The notes under the pieces were generated by a model. It was given only the letters and a program-made list of their open reading frames with translations. It ran no database searches and was not told the origin of the DNA. Below are positions 16,146 through 24,828 of a DNA stretch of 64,000 bases, one piece after another. Every line of letters begins with the position of its first letter. Position 1 is the stretch's first letter. A program made the translations under genes and the position numbers. Source of the DNA: CAXXOZ01 sp963676435 (GTDB taxonomy: Bacteria > Bacillota > Clostridia > Lachnospirales > Lachnospiraceae); assembly GCA_963676435.2 (NCBI GenBank), contig CAXXOZ010000002.1, forward strand, positions 1-64,000, written 5' to 3'.

Positions 16146-17507
16146 TTATGATTTAATAACCATCTGCTCATTTTCCACTAGTCTTTTTATCCTTCTTATC
16201 TCAACTGTTATAAAAATAATAGCTATGAAAGATGCTATGAAATCTGAAATAGCATTACTCAGATAAATACCTGTAACTCCCATTCTTGGGGCTAATATAA
16301 GAACACAAGGAACAACAATTACTCCATATCTTAAGAATAAAAGTACGCTTGTTGTTTTTGTCTTACCAATTGCTTGAAAGAATCTTGCGCTAACACTTTG
16401 AAGTCCGATAAAAATAATCATGCTTAAATATAACTTAATATTTGTTGAAGTGTTTTGTATTAACACTGGATCGTTTGTAAATAGCTGTACCAAAATTTTA
16501 GGGTATGTCATTATTAAAGTAAATAAAACAACTGAAATTAAAAAAGCATAAAATAAAGAATATTTTAATGAAGCTAAGACTCTATCATATCTTTTGGCAC
16601 CCCAGTTATATCCGCTAATTGGCTGATTTCCTTGTACAAAACCATTTATCATCATATGGTAAAAGGTAAAAATTGTTGCCATTATTGTTACCGAAGCAAT
16701 ATCTATATCATTTCCATAATGTGTAAAGCTGTAGTTAATAAATATATTTACAAAAGTGGCCAATACCTGTACAAAAAATGAAGGTGAGCCGTTCTTAAAA
16801 ATTTGTAAAAGAAGAGAAAATTCATGAACTACTTTTCTAATCTTTAAGTTTATTAAAAAATCTTTTTCATTTACAAATTTCCACAGCACTATTGTTGTAA
16901 AGATCATCTGGGATAATACTGTTGCAATTGCAGCTCCTGCAATCCCCCATCCAAAAACAAAAATGAACAAAGGATCAAGTATGAAGTTTACTATAGAAGT
17001 AATCATAATAATTTTCATAGACACTTTTGCTTTTCCTATAGCTCTGAGGGAGTTGTTTATGCAGTATCCTGGGATACCAAATACTCCACCTATAATAATT
17101 ATTACAATATAAGTTTTTGCATATGGCATTACTTCATTTGAAACAGAAAGAAGATTCATTATTGGGTCAAGAAAAACCATGAAAATAATTGCAAACAACC
17201 CGAGCCCAATTATAATATATTTAAGTGCTAAAAATAATATATCCTCTGCTTCATCTTTTTTATTTGCACCTAATTTAATTGAAATAAGCACCGACGAACC
17301 TACACCAATAAGTAGCACAAGTGACATTTGAAAAATTTGAACAGGCATCGTAATTCCAACGCCTGTTAGTGCAAGTGAATCTATTCTTCCAAGAAAAATT
17401 CTATCTACGACATTAAATATCGCACTGCTTAACATACCTAAAATTGCTGGAATACTTAATTCCCATAGCAATTTATGGACTTTCTCATCTTTTAGTTTAT
17501 TATCCAT
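16146..17507 (-). CDS. MATE family multidrug/Na+ antiporter
   Basis: 453 residues with about 12 hydrophobic helices, starting MDNKLKDEKVHKLLWELSIP and continuing VVDRIFLGRIDSLALTGVGI, the typical MATE N-terminus. The second half repeats the pattern (FVQGNQPISGYNWGAKRYDR is the equivalent of the conserved cation-site loop). It would export cationic drugs or metabolites through the cytoplasmic membrane using a Na+ or H+ gradient. No strong ribosome binding site precedes the ATG at 17507, but the start agrees with family length. It stands between the AAA ATPase and the redox cluster, with no evident partner. Confidence 0.9.
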   Translation of the reverse strand: MDNKLKDEKVHKLLWELSIPAILGMLSSAIFNVVDRIFLGRIDSLALTGVGITMPVQIFQMSLVLLIGVGSSVLISIKLGANKKDEAEDILFLALKYIIIGLGLFAIIFMVFLDPIMNLLSVSNEVMPYAKTYIVIIIIGGVFGIPGYCINNSLRAIGKAKVSMKIIMITSIVNFILDPLFIFVFGWGIAGAAIATVLSQMIFTTIVLWKFVNEKDFLINLKIRKVVHEFSLLLQIFKNGSPSFFVQVLATFVNIFINYSFTHYGNDIDIASVTIMATIFTFYHMMINGFVQGNQPISGYNWGAKRYDRVLASLKYSLFYAFLISVVLFTLIMTYPKILVQLFTNDPVLIQNTSTNIKLYLSMIIFIGLQSVSARFFQAIGKTKTTSVLLFLRYGVIVVPCVLILAPRMGVTGIYLSNAISDFIASFIAIIFITVEIRRIKRLVENEQMVIKS

Positions 17508-17569
17508 TAGTTCTTATAAAATCGTTTTAAAACCCTATAATACTGGTGATTTAAAGATTTTATCTTAAA

Positions 17570-18847
17570 TCACGGTTTAAGAGCTGTAATCGGAACAACT
17601 ACTACTCCATCTTTTCTAACGTAGGCCATATTTGTCATTCCACATATAACGCACAGTATTTTAGGTGATTTATCTCCTTCTTTTTCCATAATATTTTTAA
17701 ATTTTAATAATTCAGCAGCTGCCAAATCCACTTGATTTGCTCCAAGTTTTATTTCAAATGCTCCGTATGTTCCATCAGGGAATTCAACAATCGCATCTAC
17801 TTCATTTCCTTTTTCATCTCGAAAATGAAATAAATTAGCATCATTATATTTAGCATATATTTTTAAATCATGTTCACATAAACTTTCAAATATAAAACCA
17901 AAAGTATTTAAATCATTATATAGCATTTTACTAGTTGCTCCTATTGCTGCTACTGCCAATGACGGATCAACAAAATGTCTTTTTGCAGATTTTAATATTC
18001 TTCTTGAGGATCTAAGATTTGTGCTATATGCTGGCTGATCATCCAAAATAAACAAACGGTTAAAAATATCTAAATACTCAGAAATTGTATCTCTATCCAC
18101 TTCAATTTCATCCTTTGCCCCCATATCCTTCCTAAGTGTACTATTATTAGCTAATGTACTTTCATTTCTTCCTAAAGAATGTAAAAGTGACCATACCTTT
18201 CGCGAATCTCTTTTAATACCATCCAAACTAAACATATCATCATCAACTACAGACTTAAGGTATTCACTTGCCAATCTTCCACATGTTTTCTCAGGTGTAG
18301 AAAGATTTCCTGGCCAACCTCCTCTTACAGCATAGTAAATTAACTTTTCTAAAGAAACATCTCCTGTTATTATGTTTTCTATTTTACCTTCAAATAAATC
18401 TTTTAAAGATATATCTCCTGTTGAATCCCCAGTTTCATATAAGGACATAGTACCCATTTGAACTTTACTTATTCTTGCTGTTCCGCTATGCATTATACCT
18501 TTATGATTTGGTGTAGCTGATCCGGTTAGAATAAACTTACCTTTCCTAATGTCTTTGTCAACTTCAAATCTTATTGCGTCCCAAAGTGGTGGAACTTCCT
18601 GCCATTCATCTATTAATCTTGGTATATCTCCTTTTAATACTAAATCTGGACTCATTTGAGCCATCGTTCGAGTTTGAAAGTTTTTTTCTGGATTTCCTAT
18701 AAATGCAGCACTTTCAGATCTACTCCTAGCAGTCCATGTCTTACCACAATATTTAGGTCCCTCAATACATACTGCTCCAAACGTTTTCATGTACTCATCA
18801 AATTTTTTTTCAATTAATCTAGGTTTGTACCCCTCTGGTGTAAGCAT
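17570..18847 (-). CDS. AAA_14/DUF4143 ATP-binding protein
   Basis: 425 residues. N-terminal P-loop GPKYCGKTWTA (Walker A, about residues 31-41), Walker B-like PRLIDEWQEVP and sensor-like KFILTGSATPN form the AAA_14 ATPase. RISKVQMGTMSLYETGDSTG is the conserved linker, and the C-terminal half is DUF4143, ending with the nuclease-like NEVDAIVEFPDGTYGAFEIK (PD-(D/E)xK-like E-x-K). The cellular role of this family is not settled; many members look like stand-alone accessory genes. ATG 18847 has TAGGAGGGG upstream, with a strong promoter and a tandem 23-bp repeat directly behind the -35 box, so it is probably autoregulated. Confidence 0.85.
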   Translation of the reverse strand: MLTPEGYKPRLIEKKFDEYMKTFGAVCIEGPKYCGKTWTARSRSESAAFIGNPEKNFQTRTMAQMSPDLVLKGDIPRLIDEWQEVPPLWDAIRFEVDKDIRKGKFILTGSATPNHKGIMHSGTARISKVQMGTMSLYETGDSTGDISLKDLFEGKIENIITGDVSLEKLIYYAVRGGWPGNLSTPEKTCGRLASEYLKSVVDDDMFSLDGIKRDSRKVWSLLHSLGRNESTLANNSTLRKDMGAKDEIEVDRDTISEYLDIFNRLFILDDQPAYSTNLRSSRRILKSAKRHFVDPSLAVAAIGATSKMLYNDLNTFGFIFESLCEHDLKIYAKYNDANLFHFRDEKGNEVDAIVEFPDGTYGAFEIKLGANQVDLAAAELLKFKNIMEKEGDKSPKILCVICGMTNMAYVRKDGVVVVPITALKP

Positions 18848-18872
18848 ATATAATCCCCTCCTATAAAGGTTA

Positions 18873-18902
18873 ATTATACATCTTATATATCAGACTTGTC
18901 AA
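18873..18902 (-). promoter_or_regulatory. Promoter of the AAA_14/DUF4143 gene
   Basis: TTGACA (18897-18902), 18 bp and TATAAT (18873-18878) on the minus strand, followed by TAGGAGGGG and the ATG at 18847. The 23-bp repeats start six bases upstream of the -35 box. Confidence 0.75.
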
Positions 18903-18907
18903 TCTAA

Positions 18908-18999
18908 TTCCGCATATTTCACTATTTTTATTCCGCATATTTCACTATTTTTATTCCGCATATTTCACTATTTTTATTCCGTATATTTCATTATGGTTT
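18908..18999. repeat. Four tandem 23-bp repeats upstream of the -35 box
   Basis: The unit begins TTCCGCATATTTCACTATTT (plus strand) and is 23 bp long. Copies start at 18908, 18931 and 18954 (identical) and 18977 (degenerate, with GTAT and loss of the end). Near two helical turns, they could array a regulator on one face of the DNA. Too few and spacerless for CRISPR. Confidence 0.85.
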
Positions 19000-19052
19000 C
19001 TATTAAAAATGTATGTCCTATCCCGATAATTATTAAATATTTTTTTACCTCT

Positions 19053-19991
19053 CTAATTATAAATCATATTCAAAAAATAAAACATCAAAGGAATTACAAC
19101 TATTGATATAAAAAAACTGGAGACCACAAGTTGATTTGCAACATTCACATTACCATTCATACGTCTGGTAAGTTCTGGCACTGTACTTATTGGTGGAGAA
19201 GCTGCTTGCAAAGCAAGTAAAAGTGCCACTGGAAACGGTGGTTTAAACACATACAGTAAAAAAATCATCAGAGCTGGAACAACTATATTTTTAACCAAAG
19301 CAAACCTTAAAATATGCCCAATATAAATCTTTCCTGCTTTTTTAATATCACGAAATAAAGTTCCACCAACAATCAACATAAGTAGAGGGAAGGTCATGTT
19401 TCCAATCTGCTCTGATACAGATATTATCACTTGTGGTATATAATCATCTAGGTTAAATAATTTTATTATCAAACCAATGACTGTTGCTTTTATAACTGGA
19501 TTATTTATTTTTTTCCAATCAATTTTACTTTTTTGTACTATATCTTTCCCTTCGGTTTTTGAGGGCTCCATTGGTTTAAATTCAACTGAAAAGAGATGCT
19601 TACTTTTTTTAAAAAAAAGCTTGTAAACATTAAAGTAAAGTGGAATAGAAAAAATTGTAAACAAGAATAGGTTTGCAAGGTGGTGGGATGTAATACCATA
19701 ATAACCTATTATTACTGAAATCGGAATAAAGTGTGGATTGTTTAAAAAAAGTGCAAGAGATGATTCCACTCTCACAGATTTTTTAAAGATTCGACAGAAT
19801 AATAAAACTATAAAAATTTCAAGTGCTGTAAATAGCAACCACCATAAAGGCATCTGCCACCAGCCTTTATTTGTGGTAACATCAAAATTTTTCATGAAAA
19901 CTATAAAGATAAAAAATGGTAAAGCTACTTCAGTAGCTAATGAATTAAGCATTCTTATAAGTCCCTGAGGAACAAGTTTCCTAGCGACCAT
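19053..19991 (-). CDS. AEC (auxin efflux carrier) family permease, N-terminal helix out of frame
   Basis: 312 residues with about nine hydrophobic helices. Landmarks are ALPFFIFIVFMKNFD, NNPHFIPISVIIGYYG (the conserved N-x-G/P region) and QAASPPISTVPELTRRMNGN near the end, all typical of AEC transporters, which export organic acids such as malate. The first helix expected in the family (SFQIIIVILGLIAVGFYM) is encoded just upstream but in a frame that reaches stops before any start. ATG 20061, behind AGAGG, is the likely original start, so a one-base indel around 20040-20055 has split the gene. The protein from MVARKLV may be non-functional. Confidence 0.75.
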   Translation of the reverse strand: MVARKLVPQGLIRMLNSLATEVALPFFIFIVFMKNFDVTTNKGWWQMPLWWLLFTALEIFIVLLFCRIFKKSVRVESSLALFLNNPHFIPISVIIGYYGITSHHLANLFLFTIFSIPLYFNVYKLFFKKSKHLFSVEFKPMEPSKTEGKDIVQKSKIDWKKINNPVIKATVIGLIIKLFNLDDYIPQVIISVSEQIGNMTFPLLMLIVGGTLFRDIKKAGKIYIGHILRFALVKNIVVPALMIFLLYVFKPPFPVALLLALQAASPPISTVPELTRRMNGNVNVANQLVVSSFFISIVVIPLMFYFLNMIYN

Positions 19992-20102
19992 ATAAAATCC
20001 TACTGCTATTAGTCCTAATATTACTATAATAATCTGAAATGATACATTTCATTATTTCCATATATTTACCTCTTGATTGTATTGGTATTTAATAATCATA
20101 AA

Positions 20103-20123
20103 TGACTTCTCTATTAGAAGTCA
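20103..20123. promoter_or_regulatory. Perfect 8-bp hairpin upstream of the AEC permease
   Basis: TGACTTCT, a five-base loop and AGAAGTCA form a perfect inverted repeat between the hydrogenase terminator and the permease gene. It may be an operator or an RNA hairpin in the permease leader. Confidence 0.3.
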
Positions 20124-20149
20124 ATGCTATAGTACAAATATATCAAAAC

Positions 20150-20180
20150 AAATAAAACACTCCATCGGAATGTTTTATTT
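20150..20180. terminator. Rho-independent terminator of the hydrogenase operon
   Basis: AAATAAAACA (20150-20159) and TGTTTTATTT (20171-20180) form a 10-bp stem with further pairing of CTCC and GGA inside. In the minus-strand transcript the stem ends in a U-rich arm 30 bases after the hydA stop. Confidence 0.7.
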
Positions 20181-20209
20181 GCTAAACCTATAATATCTAA
20201 CTATTAAGA

Positions 20210-21946
20210 TTACATTTTCTTTCTTGGAATATAGTGTGTGTGTAGCAATTCATGGGATTTTTCACCATAAGGTTCACCAAGGAACTTTTCATATAGGTCA
20301 ATTATATATGGATTTTCATGTGATTTTCTAATAACCTTACTCTCGTCCTCACTATAAAGTCCTTCCATACGTTTTTTAAGTATATCAACATTACCATGGT
20401 GATATGGTTGACCTCCACCACCTATACATCCTCCTCGACACGCCATGATTTCAATAGCATGATAGCTTGTTTTTCCAGCCTGTATTTCTTCAAGAAGTTT
20501 TCTTGCATTTCCAAGACCACTTGCTACAGCTATTTTAACTTCAGTTCCTTTAATCATTACTGAAGCCTCTTTTATTCCATCAAAGCCTCTTAGCCCGTGA
20601 AAGTCAACTTTTTCAAGAGTCTCCTCTGTAAGCCATTCATATGCCGTTCTAAGGGCAGCTTCAATAACTCCTCCAGTAGCTCCAAAAATAACACTGGCTC
20701 CAGTAGACTCACCTAATGGCTTATCAAAGTCTTCGCCTTCTAACTTCATAAGATCGATATTTGCCTCTTTCATCATTTGTGCAAGTTCTCTTGTAGTAAT
20801 TACTATATCAACATCTTGCAAACCTTCATTTGAAAGTTCTGGTCTTGCAGCCTCATATTTTTTCGCAAGACAAGGCATTACCGAAACCACATATATATCT
20901 TTGGGATCAACTCCAATTAAATTCGCATAATATGTTTTTGTTATCGCTCCAAACATCTCATGTGGAGACTTACTTGTTGATGGAATATCTAGCATATCTG
21001 GAAACTGGTGCTCAAAAAATTTAACCCAACCAGGACAACAACTAGTTAATATCGGGAGTTTTCCTCCATGATTTAATCTGTGTACAAATTCAGATGCTTC
21101 TTCCATGATAGTTAAGTCTGCTGCAAAATCTGTATCAAATACTTTATCAAAACCTAACTTTCTAAGACCTTCCGCCATTTTATAAGTTACAGTCGTTCCT
21201 GGCTCAGCACCAAACTCTTCACCAAGAGCAACTCTAACAGCTGGTGCAGTCTGAACAACCACATATTTGTTTTTATCATTTATTGCACCCCAAACTTTTG
21301 AGATATTATTAACCTCAGTAAGAGCACCTGTCGGACATACTGCAACACACTGTCCACAGAAAGTACATGCAGTATCTATCATCGGAAGATTCATCGAAGG
21401 AGCCATTACCGTTTGAAAACCACGGTTAATCGCTGAAAGAACATTTACAGTCTGAACCTCACTACACATTGTTTCACATCTTCTACATAGTATACATTTC
21501 TCCATGTTTCTGACAATTGAAAAACTTGATGTATCTTTTTCACTTTTTGTTCTCTCACCTTTATATTTTATTTCTCTTATGTTTAATTCTGCTGCCAAAG
21601 CCTGAAGTTCACAATCCAGATTTTTTTCACATACAAGACAATCTTTTGGATGATTTGACAATAGAAGTTCTACAATTGTTCTTCTAGCGTTTATACACCT
21701 GATATTGTTTGTAACAACAACCATTCCATCAGTAACAGGGGTTGCACAGGCAGGGGCCAGGTTTTTTCTTCCTTCCACTTCAACCACACAAACACGGCAT
21801 GTTGCTGCCTGATTCACCATTTTTAAGTTATGCAAATCCATATGACAAAGTGTTGGAATTCTTATATTTAATTTTTGGGCTGCTTCTAAAATAGTACAAC
21901 CTTTTTCAACATCGATTTTTTGTTCGTTTATTGTTATTGTATACAT
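20210..21946 (-). CDS. hydA: [FeFe] hydrogenase catalytic subunit (HydA, electron-bifurcating type)
   Basis: HydA carries the H-cluster and, with HydB and HydC, couples H2 formation or oxidation to ferredoxin and NAD(H). About 578 residues from ATG 21946 (MYTITINEQKIDVEKGCTIL, GGGGG site upstream). An N-terminal [2Fe-2S] domain (CHMDL...CRVC...C) is followed by the HxxxCxxC...C cluster (HPKDCLVCEKNLDC), two 4Fe-4S motifs (CILCRRCETMC, CTFCGQCVAVCPTG) and the H-cluster domain. The domain has all three signatures: TSCCPGWVKF, MPCLAKKYEAARPE and MACRGGCIGGGGQP. It lacks the extra C-terminal [2Fe-2S] domain of Thermotoga HydA. Last gene of the operon; maturases HydEFG are not in the window. Confidence 0.95.
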   Translation of the reverse strand: MYTITINEQKIDVEKGCTILEAAQKLNIRIPTLCHMDLHNLKMVNQAATCRVCVVEVEGRKNLAPACATPVTDGMVVVTNNIRCINARRTIVELLLSNHPKDCLVCEKNLDCELQALAAELNIREIKYKGERTKSEKDTSSFSIVRNMEKCILCRRCETMCSEVQTVNVLSAINRGFQTVMAPSMNLPMIDTACTFCGQCVAVCPTGALTEVNNISKVWGAINDKNKYVVVQTAPAVRVALGEEFGAEPGTTVTYKMAEGLRKLGFDKVFDTDFAADLTIMEEASEFVHRLNHGGKLPILTSCCPGWVKFFEHQFPDMLDIPSTSKSPHEMFGAITKTYYANLIGVDPKDIYVVSVMPCLAKKYEAARPELSNEGLQDVDIVITTRELAQMMKEANIDLMKLEGEDFDKPLGESTGASVIFGATGGVIEAALRTAYEWLTEETLEKVDFHGLRGFDGIKEASVMIKGTEVKIAVASGLGNARKLLEEIQAGKTSYHAIEIMACRGGCIGGGGQPYHHGNVDILKKRMEGLYSEDESKVIRKSHENPYIIDLYEKFLGEPYGEKSHELLHTHYIPRKKM

Positions 21947-21962
21947 ATATTTGCCCCCTTTC

Positions 21963-23756
21963 CTATTTTTTATCAACCGCACTGAATTTACAAGCATTGT
22001 AACATGAACCACATTTTATACATCTTTTTTGATCAATCTCATGTACTTTCTTTGGCTCACCTAAAATGCAGTTAACAGGGCATGCTTTTGCACATGCTGT
22101 ACATCCAATACATTTATTCGGCAATATAGTATAAACAAGTAATTCATTGCAAACACCCGCTGGACATTTCTTGTCATTAATATGTGCAAGGTATTCGTCT
22201 TTAAAATATTTTAAGGTACTTAAGACAGGGTTTGGCGCTGTTTGGCCCAAACCACATAGAGAAGTATCTTTTATTGTTTCTCCAAGTTTAGCTAAATCCT
22301 CAATATCTTCCTCTGTGCCTTTTCCTGCTGCAATCTTCTTTAATATTTCTAAGAGACGTTTATTTCCAACCCTACAAGGTGTACATTTACCACAGGACTC
22401 GTCAACTGTAAATTCAAGATAGAATTTTGCAATGTCCACCATACAGTTATCTTCGTCCATAACTATCATACCACCAGAACCCATCATGGATCCTATATTA
22501 CTTAGAGACTCATAATCTATTGGTGTATCAAGATTTTCTACAGTTATACAACCTCCTGAAGGTCCACCAGTCTGCACTGCTTTAAATTTTCTGTCATTTT
22601 TAATACCTCCACCGATATCAAAAATAACTTCTCTAAGAGTTATACCCATTGGAACTTCTACAAGACCAACATTATTTACTTTACCTGCAAGTGCAAAAAC
22701 TTTTGTCCCTGGTGATTTTTCAGTTCCAATACTTCTGAACCATTCAGGACCGCGTAAAAATATTGGTGGTATATTAGCAAGGGTTTCTACATTATTTACA
22801 CATGTAGGTTTATCCCATACTCCCATTTCAGAAGGAAATGGTGGTTTTGTACTTGGCTCACCTCTTTCTCCTTCAATAGAATTTATAAGTGCTGTTTCTT
22901 CACCACACACAAAAGCACCTGCTCCGTAACGAATTTCAATATCAAAGTTGAAGCCTGAACCAAGTATGTCGTCTCCTAAAAGTCCTAACTCTCTAGCCTG
23001 TTTAATAGCGATTTCAAGTCTTTCAATTGCTAAAGGATATTCAGCTCTAATATAAATATAACCAAATGAAGCTCCTATTGCATATCCAGCAATAGCCATT
23101 GCTTCAAGTACCGAGTGAGGGTCTCCTTCCAGAATAGCCCTATCCATAAAGGCACCTGGATCTCCTTCATCCGCATTACATATTATATATTTTTCATCTG
23201 CTTCACTCTCACTAGCAAATTTCCATTTAAGTCCAGTAGGGAAACCACCACCACCGCGGCCTCTTAACCCTGAACTAACTAATAAATCTATAACTTCTTC
23301 TGGTTTCATATCCACTATACAGTTTCCAAGTGCTTGATAACCATCAGCTGCTAGATATTCATTTATATCTTCTGGATTAATAAAACCACAGTTCCTCAAT
23401 GCTATTCGAATCTGCTTTTTATAAAAACTTAAATCTTTTTGTCCTTTAAGTTTTATTTGAAGGTGGGGTTCTTCATAAAGAAGTCTTTCAATCCTTCGTC
23501 CCTTAATAACATGTTCCGTAACGATTTCTTCAGCATCCTCAGGCTGTACTGTTGTGTAAAAAACATTATCTGGATAAACTTTTAAAATTGGCCCCTTCTC
23601 ACAAAAACCAAAACATCCGGTAATAACAGCTTCAACCTCTTCTTTCAAGCCATGTTTTTCAAGGCTTTTATTGATACTTTCAACTAGCTCAAGACTTTTT
23701 GAGGAAGCACAGCCAGTACCCCCACATATGAGAAGATGCATTCTATATTTACTCAT
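21963..23756 (-). CDS. hydB: Hydrogenase HydB / NuoF-like NADH-binding flavoprotein subunit
   Basis: 597 residues. An N-terminal thioredoxin-like [2Fe-2S] domain (CGGTGC...CFGFCEKGP) precedes the NuoF core with GRGGGGFPTGLKW (NADH) and RYGAGAFVCGEETALI (FMN). The cluster motif CGKCTPCRVG...C follows, and the protein ends with two 4Fe-4S ferredoxin motifs (CIGCTACAKACP, CIKCGSCYNAC). It holds the flavin at which electrons are thought to bifurcate between NAD(H) and ferredoxin. ATG 23756 has GGAGG upstream. 16 bases separate it from hydA. The gene order NuoE-like, [2Fe-2S], NuoF-like, HydA is common in Clostridia. Confidence 0.95.
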   Translation of the reverse strand: MSKYRMHLLICGGTGCASSKSLELVESINKSLEKHGLKEEVEAVITGCFGFCEKGPILKVYPDNVFYTTVQPEDAEEIVTEHVIKGRRIERLLYEEPHLQIKLKGQKDLSFYKKQIRIALRNCGFINPEDINEYLAADGYQALGNCIVDMKPEEVIDLLVSSGLRGRGGGGFPTGLKWKFASESEADEKYIICNADEGDPGAFMDRAILEGDPHSVLEAMAIAGYAIGASFGYIYIRAEYPLAIERLEIAIKQARELGLLGDDILGSGFNFDIEIRYGAGAFVCGEETALINSIEGERGEPSTKPPFPSEMGVWDKPTCVNNVETLANIPPIFLRGPEWFRSIGTEKSPGTKVFALAGKVNNVGLVEVPMGITLREVIFDIGGGIKNDRKFKAVQTGGPSGGCITVENLDTPIDYESLSNIGSMMGSGGMIVMDEDNCMVDIAKFYLEFTVDESCGKCTPCRVGNKRLLEILKKIAAGKGTEEDIEDLAKLGETIKDTSLCGLGQTAPNPVLSTLKYFKDEYLAHINDKKCPAGVCNELLVYTILPNKCIGCTACAKACPVNCILGEPKKVHEIDQKRCIKCGSCYNACKFSAVDKK

Positions 23757-23770
23757 ATATCTACTTCCTC

Positions 23771-24166
23771 CTAATCTATTTTTTCAAACGATTTTGATAT
23801 AATTGCATTCTGAATAAGGCGCCCATTAATTACATGTTCTGTTACAATTTCTCTAGCTCTTTTTGCATCTACATGTCCATATAAAACTGAAGGCATATCT
23901 TTTGTAATAACTTCTACAATCGGCTCATCAGCACAATATCCCATGCAACCAGTATTTATAACAGAAACATTTTTTAAGTTTTGTTTTTCAACTTCTTCGC
24001 TGATAGCAGACATAGTTTCTCTTGCACCACTTGCAATACCACATGTTGCCATACCAACTCTGATAATTACCCTGTCCTCATTTTCTGCAACAGAGCGCAA
24101 ATCAATTCTTCCTTTTGCTTCGTCACGAATTTTTTTAAGTTCGTCTAATGATTTTACTTTATTCAT
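23771..24166 (-). CDS. Thioredoxin-like [2Fe-2S] ferredoxin subunit of hydrogenase operon
   Basis: 131 residues. A helical N-terminus (SLDELKKIRDEAKGRIDLRS) leads into VGMATCGIASGARETM and NTGCMGYCADEPIVEV, the four Cys of a thioredoxin-fold [2Fe-2S] cluster. It ends with a region similar to the HydB N-terminal domain (HVDAKRAREIVTEHVINGRL). The start at 24166 (GGAGG upstream) overlaps the hydC stop, so the two are translationally coupled. It probably shuttles electrons in the HydABC complex; such an extra subunit is common in clostridial operons. Confidence 0.9.
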   Translation of the reverse strand: MNKVKSLDELKKIRDEAKGRIDLRSVAENEDRVIIRVGMATCGIASGARETMSAISEEVEKQNLKNVSVINTGCMGYCADEPIVEVITKDMPSVLYGHVDAKRAREIVTEHVINGRLIQNAIISKSFEKID

Positions 24167-24653
24167 TTTTGCCCTCCTCCATATAATCCGATAAAATTTT
24201 CACTACCTGATCTGGCGTAACGCGACCATACACTCTATCATTAATCATAACAACAGGTGCAAGACCACAGGCCCCAATACAACGAAGAGCTGATAAAGTA
24301 AACTTATTGTCCTGTGTTGTTTCCCCAACACTTATCTTAAGTTCTCTTTCAAATTCTTTTAGAATAACCTCCGCCCCTCTGACAAAACATGCAGTTCCTA
24401 AACATATACTTACAACATTTTCGCCTCTTGGCTTAGTTGTAAAAAAAGAATAAAAACTGATTACGCCAAAAATTTTTGATGTTGGAACATTAAGTTCTTT
24501 TGAAATAAAAAATATTAATTCATCAGAAAGGTATCCATAAAGATGCTGTGCTTTATGCAATACCCCAATTAAAGTTCCTTTTTTGTCTGAAACTTCGTCA
24601 ATGAACTTTTTTAGTTCATCGAATTGCACTTCTTTTTTACACTCCATAGTCAT
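24159..24653 (-). CDS. hydC: Hydrogenase HydC / NuoE-like [2Fe-2S] subunit
   Basis: 164 residues, the family length for NuoE (24 kDa subunit). An N-terminal helical bundle (HKAQHLYGYLSDELIFFISK) is followed by a thioredoxin fold with CLGTACFVRGAEVI and CIGACGLAPVVMINDRVYGR, supplying the four cluster Cys. It transfers electrons within HydABC. First gene of the operon: ATG 24653 with AGGAGG upstream, preceded by a perfect Rex site at 24721-24738. Confidence 0.95.
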   Translation of the reverse strand: MTMECKKEVQFDELKKFIDEVSDKKGTLIGVLHKAQHLYGYLSDELIFFISKELNVPTSKIFGVISFYSFFTTKPRGENVVSICLGTACFVRGAEVILKEFERELKISVGETTQDNKFTLSALRCIGACGLAPVVMINDRVYGRVTPDQVVKILSDYMEEGKNE

Positions 24654-24720
24654 AAAATTTCCTCCTATTAAACTCTCTTTTTTTAGTTTAACATGACGGA
24701 GCTATAAATTTCAATATAAA

Positions 24721-24738
24721 TTGTTAATAAATTAACAA
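24721..24738. promoter_or_regulatory. Rex operator upstream of the hydrogenase operon
   Basis: TTGTTAATAAATTAACAA is a perfect 18-bp palindrome matching the Rex consensus TTGTTAANNNNTTAACAA of Clostridia. Rex represses when NAD+ is high and lets go when NADH rises, so the hydrogenase would be switched on to dispose of excess NADH as H2. A TTTGTTAAC half-site lies next to it at 24744-24752. The rex gene itself is not in the window. Confidence 0.85.
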
Positions 24739-24790
24739 TAGAATGTTAACAAATAGTTTTTATATTATTATTTTCACTTTAAATAAAAAT

Positions 24791-24818
24791 CCCCAGACGA
24801 AATTCACTTCATCTGGGG
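24791..24818 (-). terminator. Terminator of the DUF1456 gene
   Basis: CCCCAGA and TCTGGGG form the base of a long stem, extended inside by GA/TC pairs. In the minus-strand transcript it is followed by ATTTTTATTT. It lies 10 bases after the DUF1456 stop and separates it from the hydrogenase operon. Confidence 0.9.
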
Positions 24819-24828
24819 TAATTTAAAC

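Noticed and set aside
18908..18999. Possible CRISPR array
   Set aside because: The 23-bp units are contiguous with no spacers and no cas genes are near; they are a promoter-proximal tandem repeat.
21947..22012. 22-residue N-terminal extension of HydA
   Set aside because: The ribosome site and family alignment point to ATG 21946; the extension overlaps hydB.
20210..24653. Complex I (Nuo) fragment instead of hydrogenase
   Set aside because: The last subunit carries all three H-cluster signatures of [FeFe] hydrogenase and there are no membrane Nuo subunits.
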